From NCBI GenBank assembly GCA_021771695.1, contig JAETON010000006.1:1-64000 (forward strand): a stretch of 64,000 nucleotides of DNA. Reading direction: 5' to 3'. The notes beneath the pieces are model-generated. The model was given only the letters and a program-made list of their open reading frames with translations. It was not told where the DNA came from and did not search any database. Shown here one piece after another: positions 18,351 to 27,392 of the stretch (the first letter of the stretch is position 1; every line of letters begins with the position of its first letter). Source of the stretch: Lachnospiraceae bacterium (GTDB taxonomy: Bacteria; Bacillota; Clostridia; Lachnospirales; Lachnospiraceae). A program made the position numbers and the translations under genes.

Positions 18351-19019
18351 CTACACTCCGGTCTTTCCCGGGTCCCAGACTACTTTATGAATCTGGATTT
18401 GAAATCTCACTTTGTTTAAATGTTCACTTTTCATATATTCTACAATCTCTTCTGGTTCGATCTGCCCAAAAACCGGACTAAAATAGACAATTGCTTTTTC
18501 ACACAATGAAAATCTTTCGATGATCTCTTTTGCTCTTAATAAATCTTCCCTGCTGCCAATGACAAATTTCACCACATCCCAAGGTTTCAAATATTCCATA
18601 TTTTCGAGACACATAGATTCTTCCATATGACTGGAAGGGAGCTTATAATCCATCGTCATGGTGAGTCTTGCATCCCTCTCCTTGAAAAAACGAATGGGTA
18701 CACTTCCATTGGTTTCAATTTCTAACTCCACATGGGGAAGCATTAAAATACTCCCAATCAGTTCCCCAATATTTTCATCCAGCAGAGGCTCTCCTCCAGT
18801 CAATGTAACAAGCTCTGCTCCAGACTCTAAAATTCGGTCTGTCATCTGCTTCGATGTCAGCAGCTCATACGGAGCTTTCCGTTCATTTGCCCATTTCGTG
18901 TCACAATATGAACATTGAAGATTACATCCTTTTAGACGGATAAACATTGCGAGACGTCCTGCCTTTTTCCCTTCTCCATTGATACTTACAAAGGTTTCGA
19001 CTACCTGAAATGCTTCCAT
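18351..19019 (-). CDS. queE: 7-carboxy-7-deazaguanine synthase (radical SAM)
   Basis: A 222-residue radical SAM enzyme converting 6-carboxytetrahydropterin to 7-carboxy-7-deazaguanine. The cluster-binding C-x3-C-x2-C ([13 protein letters not shown]) and the SAM-site TLTGGEPLL are present, as is the N-terminal [10 protein letters not shown] found in QueE. The start at 19019 follows GGAGAG; only one base separates it from the queD stop, so translation is coupled. A longer frame to 19058 overlaps queD and lacks a site. Confidence 0.96.
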   Translation of the reverse strand: MEAFQVVETFVSINGEGKKAGRLAMFIRLKGCNLQCSYCDTKWANERKAPYELLTSKQMTDRILESGAELVTLTGGEPLLDENIGELIGSILMLPHVELEIETNGSVPIRFFKERDARLTMTMDYKLPSSHMEESMCLENMEYLKPWDVVKFVIGSREDLLRAKEIIERFSLCEKAIVYFSPVFGQIEPEEIVEYMKSEHLNKVRFQIQIHKVVWDPGKTGV

Positions 19020-19020
19020 G

Positions 19021-19440
19021 TTACTCTCCATATCCCGCCATATTATTCGGCGTTTCATATACTTTCACAAAAGAAACCTGATATCCCATCTGCTTTACTC
19101 TGTTATAAAAATATTTTGCAAAATTTTCTGCAGTCGGGCGGAAATCAACGGAAATGATCTTAAATTCTTCCTCCTTTAAAGCCTCCATGGTTTTTACCTT
19201 TAAAGTTCCCTGTTCCATAATCAAACAGTGGTCAAACTCATCTGCCAAAAGTTTGACATCGTTTTTCAATTGTCCAAAATCTACAATCATTCCACGGATT
19301 TGTCCGGATTCCTCTAATTTTTTACTTTCTACTGTGACTTCCAGTTTCCAGCGGTGTCCATGAAGATTTCTGCATTTCCCGTCATATCCCGACAAAAAGT
19401 GTGCAGAATCAAAAGAAGCGTGTGTTGTTAACTGATACAT
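19021..19440 (-). CDS. queD: 6-carboxy-5,6,7,8-tetrahydropterin synthase
   Basis: A 139-residue member of the 6-pyruvoyl-tetrahydropterin synthase fold. Zinc-binding histidines appear in FDSAHFL and LHGHRW, with the catalytic Cys in GKCRNLHGH. It makes 6-carboxytetrahydropterin from dihydroneopterin triphosphate supplied by FolE. ATG at 19440 has AAAGGAATTC upstream. First gene of the operon and nearest to the riboswitch. Confidence 0.96.
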   Translation of the reverse strand: MYQLTTHASFDSAHFLSGYDGKCRNLHGHRWKLEVTVESKKLEESGQIRGMIVDFGQLKNDVKLLADEFDHCLIMEQGTLKVKTMEALKEEEFKIISVDFRPTAENFAKYFYNRVKQMGYQVSFVKVYETPNNMAGYGE

Positions 19441-19462
19441 ATGAATTCCTTTCCTGTAAATC

Positions 19463-19558
19463 AAAAAGGGTACAGATATACGCACCTGTACCCTGAAAAA
19501 TCTAATTCTTTCAAGTCCTAGTTTTATTTATAGACAGGATGGTACGAATGAACTGTCT
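19463..19558 (-). ncRNA. preQ1 riboswitch with terminator, controls que operon
   Basis: On the minus strand AGACAG (19558-19553) pairs with CTGTCT (19537-19532) around a 15-base loop with the C- and A-rich pattern of preQ1-I. An A-rich tail ending in AAAACTAGG folds back as the pseudoknot, as in the Bacillus queC aptamer. Downstream, AGGGTACAG / CTGTACCCT plus TTTTT (19463-19494) is an intrinsic terminator 20-some bases before queD. PreQ1 binding should favour this terminator and shut the operon off. Confidence 0.85.
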
Positions 19559-19570
19559 GATTCACTTTTA

Positions 19571-21517
19571 TTACTTATTTTGTAAAGGCTTCTTTGTTAC
19601 TGACATAATCAGCATTCCAATAACTGCCCCAACTGCTACAGCAACCAAATACATCACTGGATTTGTAATAACTCCAATAACGAAAATTCCTCCGTGAGGC
19701 GCTGGAAGTCCGCATTTAAATGCCATTGATAAAGCACCTGCTGTTGCAGATCCAATAATACATGGCGGTAAAATATGAATAGGATCACCGGCAGCAAAAG
19801 GAATTGCCCCTTCTGTGATAAATGATAACCCCATTACATAATTAACGATTCCAGATTTTCTTTCATTTTCAGTAAAGCGGTTCTTGAAAAATGTTGTGCA
19901 AAGTGCAATTGCTAACGGCGGAACCATACCTCCAGCCATAACAGCTGCCATAATAGCATACTGTTCCGGTCCTGCATTGGCAACCGTTAACTGAGCTGTT
20001 CCAAATACATATGCTGCTTTATTAAATGGTCCGCCCATATCAACAGACATCATTCCTCCTAGAATTGCTCCTAACAGAATAGAGCTTGTTCCACTCATAG
20101 ATGCCAGAAAATTATTCAATCCTGTATTAATCGCTCCCATCACTGGATTAATCGCAATCATTACAACTCCCATGATAAAAATACCACAAACCGGATAAAG
20201 CAAAATTGGTTTTAATCCTTCCAATGCACTTGGAAGCTTATCAAAAATCTTTCTTAGCAATACCATAATATATCCGCCGAGAAAACCAGCTAATAATGCT
20301 CCAATAAATCCTGAAGATACTGCCGTTGAACTATCATATGACATAATGTTAGCAAAAGTATATCCACCGCTCGCCAGTGCGCCGCCAACAAAACCAACTG
20401 CCAATCCAGGTCTGTCTGCAATACTCATAGCAATAAACCCAGCTAAAATTGGAAGCATAAATCCAAATGCCTGCTCTCCAATCGTTTTAAAGAGTGCTGC
20501 TGCCGGTGTATTCTTTCCAAAATTGGCAGGATTTATTGACTGATCATCCAGAAGAAATGCCAGTGCAATCAAAATTCCACCGCCAATAACAAACGGAAGC
20601 ATATGAGAAACACCATTCATCAAATGTTTATAAACCTGTCTTCCTATACTTTCTCCTTCTGTATTCTCCTCCTGTGCGGCACCTCCTGTATGATGATATG
20701 TCGGTGCTTTTCCATCTAAAATTGTCTGGATCAATTCTTTTGGTTTATTAATTCCATCCGCAACTTTTGTTTGTAAAACCTGTTTTCCATCAAATCGTGC
20801 CATCTCAACATTTTTATCTGCCGCTACAATAATACCATCACAATTTTCAATTTCTTCTTTTGTCAATATATTTTTTGCACCGCCAGAACCATTGGTTTCC
20901 GCTTTCAATGGAACTCCCATCTCTTTTCCCATATTTTCCAAAGATTCTGCTGCCATAAAGGTATGCGCAATTCCAGTCGGACATGCCGTAACCGCCAACA
21001 CACGATATCCTTCCTTCTTTTCTTCAACAGTTTCCTTTGGTTTCTCTTCTTCAGGAAATTTTTGGGTCTCCTTCTCATCAATCAGCCTTAAATACTCTTC
21101 CTTACTTTTGGCTTTTAATAAATTTGATTTAAATTCGCTGTCCATCAAAATTGTTGATAATCTGGCAAGTGCCTGTAGATGAAGATCACTTCCTTCTGCT
21201 GGTGCTGCAATCATAAAAAATACATCAGATGGCTCTCCATCCATTGCCTCATAATCCACACCATCCGGTACTGTCATAGATGCTAAACCAGCTTTCATAA
21301 CAGCTGCATTCTTTGAATGTGGAATGGCAATCCCGCCGCCAATTCCTGTAGTTCCGGTTGCTTCCCTGTCAAGAATTCCTTTCTTATATTCTTCCCGATC
21401 AGAGATATTTCCTCCTTTCACCATTAAATCAATTAAATGGTCAATTGCCTCTTCTTTACTATTAACTTTTACACCTAAGTCAATCGTTTCTTCCTGCAGC
21501 AATTCTGTAATACGCAT
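19571..21517 (-). CDS. fruA: PTS fructose transporter, EIIABC fusion
   Basis: A 648-residue phosphotransferase permease that imports and phosphorylates fructose. Order of domains: EIIA with phospho-His67 (IPHSKNA) in residues 1-145; a charged linker; EIIB with the active Cys179 (TACPTGIAHTFMAAE) to about 265; EIIC with about eight to ten membrane helices from residue 300. Fructose-type operons usually include fruR and fruK; neither is next to it here. It has its own promoter (21589-21616) and AGGGAGG site. Mannose-type or other fructose-like substrates cannot be excluded. Confidence 0.93.
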   Translation of the reverse strand: MRITELLQEETIDLGVKVNSKEEAIDHLIDLMVKGGNISDREEYKKGILDREATGTTGIGGGIAIPHSKNAAVMKAGLASMTVPDGVDYEAMDGEPSDVFFMIAAPAEGSDLHLQALARLSTILMDSEFKSNLLKAKSKEEYLRLIDEKETQKFPEEEKPKETVEEKKEGYRVLAVTACPTGIAHTFMAAESLENMGKEMGVPLKAETNGSGGAKNILTKEEIENCDGIIVAADKNVEMARFDGKQVLQTKVADGINKPKELIQTILDGKAPTYHHTGGAAQEENTEGESIGRQVYKHLMNGVSHMLPFVIGGGILIALAFLLDDQSINPANFGKNTPAAALFKTIGEQAFGFMLPILAGFIAMSIADRPGLAVGFVGGALASGGYTFANIMSYDSSTAVSSGFIGALLAGFLGGYIMVLLRKIFDKLPSALEGLKPILLYPVCGIFIMGVVMIAINPVMGAINTGLNNFLASMSGTSSILLGAILGGMMSVDMGGPFNKAAYVFGTAQLTVANAGPEQYAIMAAVMAGGMVPPLAIALCTTFFKNRFTENERKSGIVNYVMGLSFITEGAIPFAAGDPIHILPPCIIGSATAGALSMAFKCGLPAPHGGIFVIGVITNPVMYLVAVAVGAVIGMLIMSVTKKPLQNK

Positions 21518-21588
21518 ATACTACTTCCTCCCTTTTCTTTTCGTCAGTTTAAGCAGTCTTTTCTTTCTGCTAACCCTGCAATATATAC

Positions 21589-21616
21589 ATTATAACACAT
21601 TCCTAAATTCCATCAA
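21589..21616 (-). promoter_or_regulatory. Sigma-A promoter of fruA
   Basis: Minus-strand TTGATG, 16-base spacer, TATAAT. It drives fruA separately from the CcdA-like gene. Confidence 0.7.
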
Positions 21617-21664
21617 TCATTTCTGATTTTTTTATTCAAAATTTTCTATGGAGAGCACTTTCAT

Positions 21665-22348
21665 CTAATCACCCAGCAGCATATAAATTCCAACTACAAG
21701 CATAATCAATCCCAATACCGCCTTAAAAATTTTAGAGGTAATATCTGCTGCGCCATTTTCTAATTTATTGGCAAATCCTACCGATGCACCTGCCGCCACG
21801 ATAATCATACCGTGTCCAATAGAATAACATAATAATAATATCACTCCCCAAAAGAACTTTCCATTTTGTGCAGCAATGGTTAAAAGCATTAAAATAACCG
21901 GTGTTGCGCAATGAGATGAAAAAACTCCTCCGATCATTCCCGTAAAAAAAGCTCCAAAAAATCCCTGTTTTCCCTTTCCTGAAAGTCCATGAATATGTGG
22001 AATCAAATGGATTACTCCCCACATCTGAAATGCCATCAAAATCATCAAACCTCCAAGAATCATGTGAAGAATCTCAGAATGACCGACAGCATGCCCCATG
22101 GCAGATGCAAGTAATCCCAAAGTAACAAAAGCCGCCGCAGATCCCGCCGCAAAAATCAACGACAAAAGCAACGGTTTCTGGCTGTCTTCATCGCCATCTG
22201 CAGTTACATAACCAGTCACCAACGGAATATTAGACATCGCACATGGCGTCAGTGACGTAAAAATCCCCGCCGCCAATGCAAAAAATGGTCCAATCCACAA
22301 ATTCCCCTGTATCATATGAATGATATTTTGTGCAAATGTTTCTAGCAT
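21665..22348 (-). CDS. CcdA/DsbD-like thiol-disulfide transmembrane protein
   Basis: A 227-residue membrane protein with about six helices. The two redox cysteines lie in LTPCAMSNIP and SSHCATPV, the positions used by the CcdA / DsbD central domain to pass reducing equivalents from cytoplasmic thioredoxin across the membrane. The partner is unknown: no thioredoxin-like lipoprotein or cytochrome c gene is adjacent. It has its own promoter. ATG at 22348 has GAGGTGA 8 bases upstream; an in-frame GTG at 22360 is possible. Confidence 0.85.
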   Translation of the reverse strand: MLETFAQNIIHMIQGNLWIGPFFALAAGIFTSLTPCAMSNIPLVTGYVTADGDEDSQKPLLLSLIFAAGSAAAFVTLGLLASAMGHAVGHSEILHMILGGLMILMAFQMWGVIHLIPHIHGLSGKGKQGFFGAFFTGMIGGVFSSHCATPVILMLLTIAAQNGKFFWGVILLLCYSIGHGMIIVAAGASVGFANKLENGAADITSKIFKAVLGLIMLVVGIYMLLGD

Positions 22349-22388
22349 AATCCTTCTCACCTCTATACCTTTTGGGTTCTAGTAAATC

Positions 22389-22417
22389 ATTTTAACCATT
22401 TTACACAAAATATGCAA
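22389..22417 (-). promoter_or_regulatory. Sigma-A promoter of the CcdA-like gene
   Basis: Minus-strand TTGCAT, 17-base spacer, TAAAAT, in the gap after the ABC transporter operon. Confidence 0.6.
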
Positions 22418-22439
22418 CTACAAATTTTTTCTTTTTTAT

Positions 22440-23213
22440 TTAATTTCCTGTTTCAATACTGATTTGATTAAATTGATTTAACAGTGCATCCACATCCAAT
22501 TCTTCTTTTTCTTTTCCTGCTTTATCAACAATCGCATTTCCTTGGTGCATCATAATCAAACGTTTTCCGTATTCCACCGCATACCGTAAATTATGTGTTA
22601 CCATAATTGTAGTAAGATTCTTCTCTTTTACCACTTTTCCTGTAAGCTCCATAATCAATTCTGCTGTTTTGGGATCAAGGGCTGCTGTATGTTCATCCAA
22701 GATCAAAAATTCTATCGGCGTCATGGTCGTCATCAATAACGCCATTGCCTGCCTCTGTCCCCCTGACAATGAACCGACTTTACTTCCCATCATATCTTCC
22801 AATCCAAGTCCCAGCTGGCTTAACATCTCCCGGTAATCATCAATTCTCTTTTTGTTTGTTCCAAACTGAAGTCCGTATGCTTTTCCTTTATTATCTGCCA
22901 AAGACATATTTTCCAGAATTGTCATAGACGGACAGGTTCCCATGGCAGGATTTTGATACACGCGGCCGATTTTTCTCTGCCGGACATACTCTTTTTGGTG
23001 CGTAATATCTTCTCCATTTAAAATAATTTTTCCTGCTTCTGCTTCCAGACTTCCGCAAATTAAATTCAACATGGAAGTTTTACCGGAACCATTGCTTCCT
23101 ATCACGGAAATGAAATCACCGTCATGAATTGTCAGATTAAAATCTTTAAACAGACAAACTTCATTGACTGTTCCAATATTATAATATTTATCAATATGCT
23201 GTAATTCTATCAT
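22440..23213 (-). CDS. trpZ: Tryptophan-type ABC importer, ATP-binding protein
   Basis: A 257-residue ABC ATPase. Walker A GSNGSGKTS is near residue 39, the Q-loop is YQNPAMG, the signature LSGGQRQA is near 150, Walker B FLILDEHTA follows, and the H-loop is VTHN. The gene overlaps the permease stop by 4 bases (ATGA), so translation is coupled. Substrate assignment comes from context only: the PF04392-type binding protein and the Trp-specific T-box upstream. Confidence 0.9.
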   Translation of the reverse strand: MIELQHIDKYYNIGTVNEVCLFKDFNLTIHDGDFISVIGSNGSGKTSMLNLICGSLEAEAGKIILNGEDITHQKEYVRQRKIGRVYQNPAMGTCPSMTILENMSLADNKGKAYGLQFGTNKKRIDDYREMLSQLGLGLEDMMGSKVGSLSGGQRQAMALLMTTMTPIEFLILDEHTAALDPKTAELIMELTGKVVKEKNLTTIMVTHNLRYAVEYGKRLIMMHQGNAIVDKAGKEKEELDVDALLNQFNQISIETGN

Positions 23214-24091
23214 GACTTCACCTTCTTTTTACGATCCATGCTGATGATTAAGATAATCAGGAATAACACTGCAGTAATAAATTTCAAATCAGATGCCGGC
23301 AGACCAACCTCAATGGCAATGGCAACACAGGCTTTATATAGAACAGATCCAATCACAACCGCAGTGGTTGCTTTCAATAAATTTCCTTTGAATACATTGG
23401 TTCCAATGATAACACTGGCAAGACCAATAACAATCGTTCCTGTTCCCATGGAAATCTCAAAAAATCTCTGCTGCTGGCACATTACGCTGCCTGCCAAAGC
23501 AACCAATCCATTGGAAATTGCCAAACCGACAATTTTTACAAACCCGCTGTCTTTTGCCAGCGAAGTAACAATGGTTGGATTATCACCGACTGCTCGAAGC
23601 AGATAACCGGATTTTGTCTTCATATAAAAATCTAAAAGCACTTTCGCAATCATCATAATAATAAAAATAATAATTACAGTTTTATAGGATGACAATGCTT
23701 CCGGAAATAATCCATTAATAAAATCATTATCAAAAACTGACTGATTATTAAATAATGGTACATTGGCACTTCCGCCTGCCAGTCTCAAATTTAATGTATA
23801 CAATGCTGTCATCATAATAATTCCTGACAGCAAATCTCTAACCTTACATTTTACATGGATCAGCCCTGTACCAATTCCTGCCAAAGCTCCTGCTGCTGTA
23901 GACGCAAGCAATGCCAGAAATGGATTCATCTCATTGGAAAGCATCAGTGCTGTCACTGCTGCCCCCAAAGGAAATGTTGAATCTACAGACAAGTCTGGAA
24001 AATCCAATATTTTATATGTAATATATACGCCTAGCGCCATGATTGCATAGATAAATCCCTGCTCCAAAACGCCGATGATTAACTGTTCCAT
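23210..24091 (-). CDS. trpY: Tryptophan-type ABC importer, permease
   Basis: A 293-residue permease with about eight to nine membrane helices. The sequence resembles the branched-chain amino acid / ribose-type permease fold (DFPDLSVDSTFPLGAAV near residue 30). It pairs with a PF04392 substrate-binding lipoprotein, the arrangement described as TrpXYZ in streptococci. It is 13 bases downstream of the binding protein gene, with its own site, and overlaps the ATPase gene. Confidence 0.9.
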   Translation of the reverse strand: MEQLIIGVLEQGFIYAIMALGVYITYKILDFPDLSVDSTFPLGAAVTALMLSNEMNPFLALLASTAAGALAGIGTGLIHVKCKVRDLLSGIIMMTALYTLNLRLAGGSANVPLFNNQSVFDNDFINGLFPEALSSYKTVIIIFIIMMIAKVLLDFYMKTKSGYLLRAVGDNPTIVTSLAKDSGFVKIVGLAISNGLVALAGSVMCQQQRFFEISMGTGTIVIGLASVIIGTNVFKGNLLKATTAVVIGSVLYKACVAIAIEVGLPASDLKFITAVLFLIILIISMDRKKKVKS

Positions 24092-24104
24092 TTGTTTCTC
24101 CTAA

Positions 24105-25124
24105 TTATTTTGCTGATTCAATCTTATTATAAGTTTCTTTTGCTTGATCCTGCACATCTTCATCAATCGTCATACCGATTTTTTTTGCTGCTGCTGTATT
24201 AATAATAACTTCTCCATCTTTGAAAGTTTCATATGCTGTATCTTTTGCTTTTGCTTCCCCTTTGATAATTTTTGCAGCCATTTCTCCGGTTTTTTCTCCT
24301 AATTTTACATAATCAAGTCCAACACATGCCACACAACCCAATTTTACCTGTTCTATTTCAGAACCAAACACCGGAATCTTTGCTTCATTCGCTTTTGCAA
24401 GATATGTCTGCATATTGCTGACAACCAAGTTGTCTGTTAAGTTTGTGATACAGTCTACCTTTTTTATTAAGCTGTCTGCTGCCATTGGAATATCTGCGGA
24501 AGCACTGATTCCCTGCTTTACAATTTCAAAATCATATTTATCTGCCAGGCTTTCATAAACTTCAATTGCTGCTTTAGAATTTGCTTCGTTGGTGCTGTAT
24601 AAAATACCAATTTTCTTTGCTTTCGGCATCATCTGGCGGATTAATTTTAACTGTCCTTCTACCGGAAGCATATCAGATGTTCCAGTGATATTTCCAATAT
24701 TTTTGCCGTCTTTATTAACAAATCCTGCTGCTTCCGGAGATGTCACTGCCGTATAAACAACTGGTGTATCGCTGTCTTTTGCCGCATTATATGCACTCTG
24801 GGCACTTGGTGTTGCAATGGCACAGATTAAATCTTTCTTTTTGGATGCAAAATTGGATGCAATCTGATTATCTGTTGCTGTATCTGCCTGAGAGTTTTTA
24901 TAAGTAATTTTTAAATTATCTCCTTCTTTCAGACCTTCATTTTCTAATCCTTTGATAAATCCTTTCCGGCAGTTATCCAAAGAACCATGCTCTGCAAACT
25001 GTAAAATTCCTACTTCATAAGTTTTATCTTTGCTTTCTTCCTTTTTACTTCCGCATCCTGTCATCATAGACATTGCCATAACCGCTGCTAATCCTGCTGC
25101 TAAAATTTTACTCATTTTTCTCAT
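24105..25124 (-). CDS. trpX: Tryptophan-type ABC importer, substrate-binding lipoprotein
   Basis: A 339-residue lipoprotein of the ABC_sub_bind family (PF04392). The signal peptide ends in a lipobox MTGC with the lipidated Cys24, then a charged linker (GSKKEESKDK) and a two-lobed binding protein (VGILQFAEHGSLDNCRKGF at the first strand). The first gene of trpXYZ. It is preceded by a T-box whose specifier codon is TGG, the basis for calling tryptophan the substrate. AAAGGAG upstream fixes the start. Confidence 0.9.
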   Translation of the reverse strand: MRKMSKILAAGLAAVMAMSMMTGCGSKKEESKDKTYEVGILQFAEHGSLDNCRKGFIKGLENEGLKEGDNLKITYKNSQADTATDNQIASNFASKKKDLICAIATPSAQSAYNAAKDSDTPVVYTAVTSPEAAGFVNKDGKNIGNITGTSDMLPVEGQLKLIRQMMPKAKKIGILYSTNEANSKAAIEVYESLADKYDFEIVKQGISASADIPMAADSLIKKVDCITNLTDNLVVSNMQTYLAKANEAKIPVFGSEIEQVKLGCVACVGLDYVKLGEKTGEMAAKIIKGEAKAKDTAYETFKDGEVIINTAAAKKIGMTIDEDVQDQAKETYNKIESAK

Positions 25125-25167
25125 AATCTTGTTCTCCTTTTATTTTGAATTTATACCTCTGAAATAG

Positions 25168-25434
25168 AAAAAGCCTCAAGCATCTCTGCTTGAGGCGAAA
25201 TATCCGCGGTACCACTCAAATTGACATATAAAATGTCCACTCTCATCATATACTATCATATATGCCCACTGTGATAACGGGTTGGGTGCCCGGTGATTCC
25301 TACTACTATTTCAAAATCACCCTCGAAAGTCCATTCAACAGGGAAATCATACTGCAATTCCACCACCTGCAGCTCTCTGCAAATCTTTCTGATCCTGCTT
25401 ACTACTCTTTCTCAACGGTTTCTTTTCTATTTGT
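25168..25434 (-). ncRNA. T-box leader, tryptophan-specific (TGG specifier)
   Basis: This 370-base gap is a T-box riboswitch. Stem I opens with the conserved AGAGTAGTAAGCAGG and closes on CCTG; the specifier loop on its 3' side reads TTGAA-TGG-AC, with TGG at 25331-25333. The T-box sequence TGAGTGGTACCGCGG is at 25204-25218. The terminator GCCTCAAGCA / TGCTTGAGGC plus TTTTT is at 25168-25196. Uncharged tRNA-Trp should pair with TGG and the T-box bulge, block the terminator and turn on trpXYZ. Confidence 0.93.
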
Positions 25435-25439
25435 TTAAA

Positions 25440-25468
25440 ATCATAATACTTTTCAGAATTGTTGTCAA
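25440..25468 (-). promoter_or_regulatory. Sigma-A promoter of the T-box and trpXYZ
   Basis: Minus-strand TTGACA, 17-base spacer, TATGAT. Transcription should start near 25433, at the beginning of the T-box stem I. Confidence 0.85.
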
Positions 25469-25495
25469 GAATATTTTCAATTTCAATATTGTATC

Positions 25496-26134
25496 CTACT
25501 TATAAAAAGAATGTCCTTGATAAGTAAACAGCCTTGTAAGGGAACTTTCAAACCACGAAACATTTTTCGGATTTGCCATGGTTTTCTCAACGAAATACAA
25601 CGCTCCTTCTGAATAATCTTTTCCCTCTAACGCTCTTTTTACACTGTTTTTTGTACTTTGCGTAACATGAACAGAATCATATCTTCCATCCGCAGTTGGT
25701 GAAAACTGTACTTTCCCATTTTCCCTTTGAAAAACAACTTTTTCTATGGAATTTGGAAATTCTTTGGAACGAACTCTGTTTAAAATCACATTGGCTACTA
25801 AAATCTTACTCTTTTGATCCTTGTCTGTAGCTTCTGCTTCAACAATTCGTTCCAAAATAGCACGTTCTCTTTCTGTTACTATATGATTGGTTCCTGGAAT
25901 ATAAGATGGTCTTTCCTTAATCTGCTTTTCCAGATTAATTTTTGTTACCAGCTGTGCCTGCAGCAGATAATCTCTCTGTTCCTTTAAAAGTTTCGTCTGT
26001 ACCAGATGTTCCATTTTGTCATTGCTTTCCTTGGGCAGCTGCATAAATTCGCTGGCACAGACTTGTTGACCAAAGCTGCACAACCCGATGGAACATACAA
26101 TGGCTGCAATTTCTATCTTTTTCTTCAATGTCAC
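25496..26134 (-). CDS. SleB/CwlJ-type cell wall hydrolase
   Basis: A 212-residue secreted protein with an N-terminal signal peptide (cleavage likely after VCA, near residue 27), a helical linker, and a C-terminal Hydrolase_2 domain from about residue 85 (ERAILERIVEAEATD with the catalytic Glu, VANVILNRVRS, DGRYDSVHV). Related enzymes (SleB, CwlJ) cleave spore cortex peptidoglycan during sporulation or germination. GTG is the start, 5 bases after AAAGGAG. A sigma-E-type promoter directly upstream supports expression in the mother cell. Which enzyme it equals is uncertain. Confidence 0.85.
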   Translation of the reverse strand: MTLKKKIEIAAIVCSIGLCSFGQQVCASEFMQLPKESNDKMEHLVQTKLLKEQRDYLLQAQLVTKINLEKQIKERPSYIPGTNHIVTERERAILERIVEAEATDKDQKSKILVANVILNRVRSKEFPNSIEKVVFQRENGKVQFSPTADGRYDSVHVTQSTKNSVKRALEGKDYSEGALYFVEKTMANPKNVSWFESSLTRLFTYQGHSFYK

Positions 26135-26151
26135 ATACGCTCCTTTGATAT

Positions 26152-26179
26152 AGTGTATGCAAATTGAAAAAAAATATTC
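26152..26179 (-). promoter_or_regulatory. Sigma-E-type promoter of the wall hydrolase
   Basis: GAATATT, a 13-base spacer and CATACACT, close to the sigma-E pattern KMATATT-N14-CATACANT. The spacing is the same as for the spoIVA promoter in this window. Confidence 0.7.
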
Positions 26180-26194
26180 TTACAAATCCTTTAA

Positions 26195-27373
26195 TTATTC
26201 TAACATTTTTCCATCTTTTATAACTGTTTTCAACTCCAGGTCTTTATCCCACAATACCAAATCTGCTTTTTTTCCAACAGTAATAGAGCCATACAGTTCA
26301 TCCACTCCCAGACTTTGGGCTGGATGAATGGTTGCACATGCAATTGCTGTCTCTAATGGAATATCCATTTCTTTCACTGCTGTCCGAACACAATCCGGCA
26401 GAGTTGTTACGGAGCCTGCCAATGCACCATCAGATACTAATTCAGCCCGATTTCCCTTCACAGCAACATCCAAACCGCCAAGTGTATACTGTCCGTCCGG
26501 CATACCTGCTGCACGCATACTATCACTGATAAAAATCATACGTTCTGCTCCCATCATCCGAAATGCTGTACGCACTGCAGATGGATGGATATGCACCCCG
26601 TCACAAATGATTTCTGACATTACATGCGGACTGTCCGCTGCAGCACCAATAACTCCCGGTGCCCGATGGGTAAATGGCGGCATGGCATTATAAAGATGCA
26701 CCACATGATTTGCCCCCGCATCAAAGGCATCTTTGGCTGTATCATAATCTGCGTTCGTATGGGCTAAAGATACAGATACTTCATCTTTGATTTGAGAAAT
26801 AAATTCTGCAGCCTTTTCATTTCCTTTTTCTTCTGGTGCAATTCCAATAAATTTCACAAGACCATCTGCAGCCTTTTGAAATTTCTGATAAACTTCCACA
26901 TCACATGGAATAATATTTCTTGCATCCTGCGCACCTTTCTTTATTTTACTAATAAAAGGTCCTTCCATATTCAATCCTAATAAGTCCGCTCCAGACGCTG
27001 TGTTTCCTTCTTCCTGCATCTTTTTATACTCTGCTGCATTTGCAAGAACATCTTCTAACTCCTGCACTGGCAGTGTCATAGTTGCCGGTGCAATCGCTGT
27101 TACACCAATGGATGCTTCATATTCTGAAATAACTTCCAATGCTTCTTTCGTCCCGTCACAAACATCATAACCTTGACATCCATGAAAATGTAAATCAATC
27201 ATTCCCGGCAGGCAATAGCAGCCATTTCCATCAATAATTTCTTCCTTTTCATCATCTACAGAATAAAATTCAGCACCCAAAATGACTTGTTCAATTTTAT
27301 CAGATTTGGTAATTACAATTCCTTCCGTAAACTTCTTTTCATCTGTATATACTTTTACATTTTTAATGATCAT
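26195..27373 (-). CDS. nagA: N-acetylglucosamine-6-phosphate deacetylase
   Basis: A 392-residue amidohydrolase that removes acetate from GlcNAc-6-P. Metal-site motifs are DLHFHG near residue 59, a Glu in LNMEGPF, HTNAD and HLYNAM; the catalytic Asp is in FISDSMRAAG. The start at 27373 has GAGGG 8 bases upstream; a longer frame overlaps nagB. Last gene of nanE-rpiR-nagB-nagA, acting between NanE and NagB: GlcNAc-6-P to GlcN-6-P. Confidence 0.96.
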   Translation of the reverse strand: MIIKNVKVYTDEKKFTEGIVITKSDKIEQVILGAEFYSVDDEKEEIIDGNGCYCLPGMIDLHFHGCQGYDVCDGTKEALEVISEYEASIGVTAIAPATMTLPVQELEDVLANAAEYKKMQEEGNTASGADLLGLNMEGPFISKIKKGAQDARNIIPCDVEVYQKFQKAADGLVKFIGIAPEEKGNEKAAEFISQIKDEVSVSLAHTNADYDTAKDAFDAGANHVVHLYNAMPPFTHRAPGVIGAAADSPHVMSEIICDGVHIHPSAVRTAFRMMGAERMIFISDSMRAAGMPDGQYTLGGLDVAVKGNRAELVSDGALAGSVTTLPDCVRTAVKEMDIPLETAIACATIHPAQSLGVDELYGSITVGKKADLVLWDKDLELKTVIKDGKMLE

Positions 27374-27392
27374 TTCCACTGCCCTCACAGTA

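Noticed and set aside
21640..21660. Catabolite-control (cre-like) site TGAAAGTGCTCTCC upstream of fruA
   Set aside because: At least two mismatches to the consensus and it is upstream of the promoter; too weak to call.
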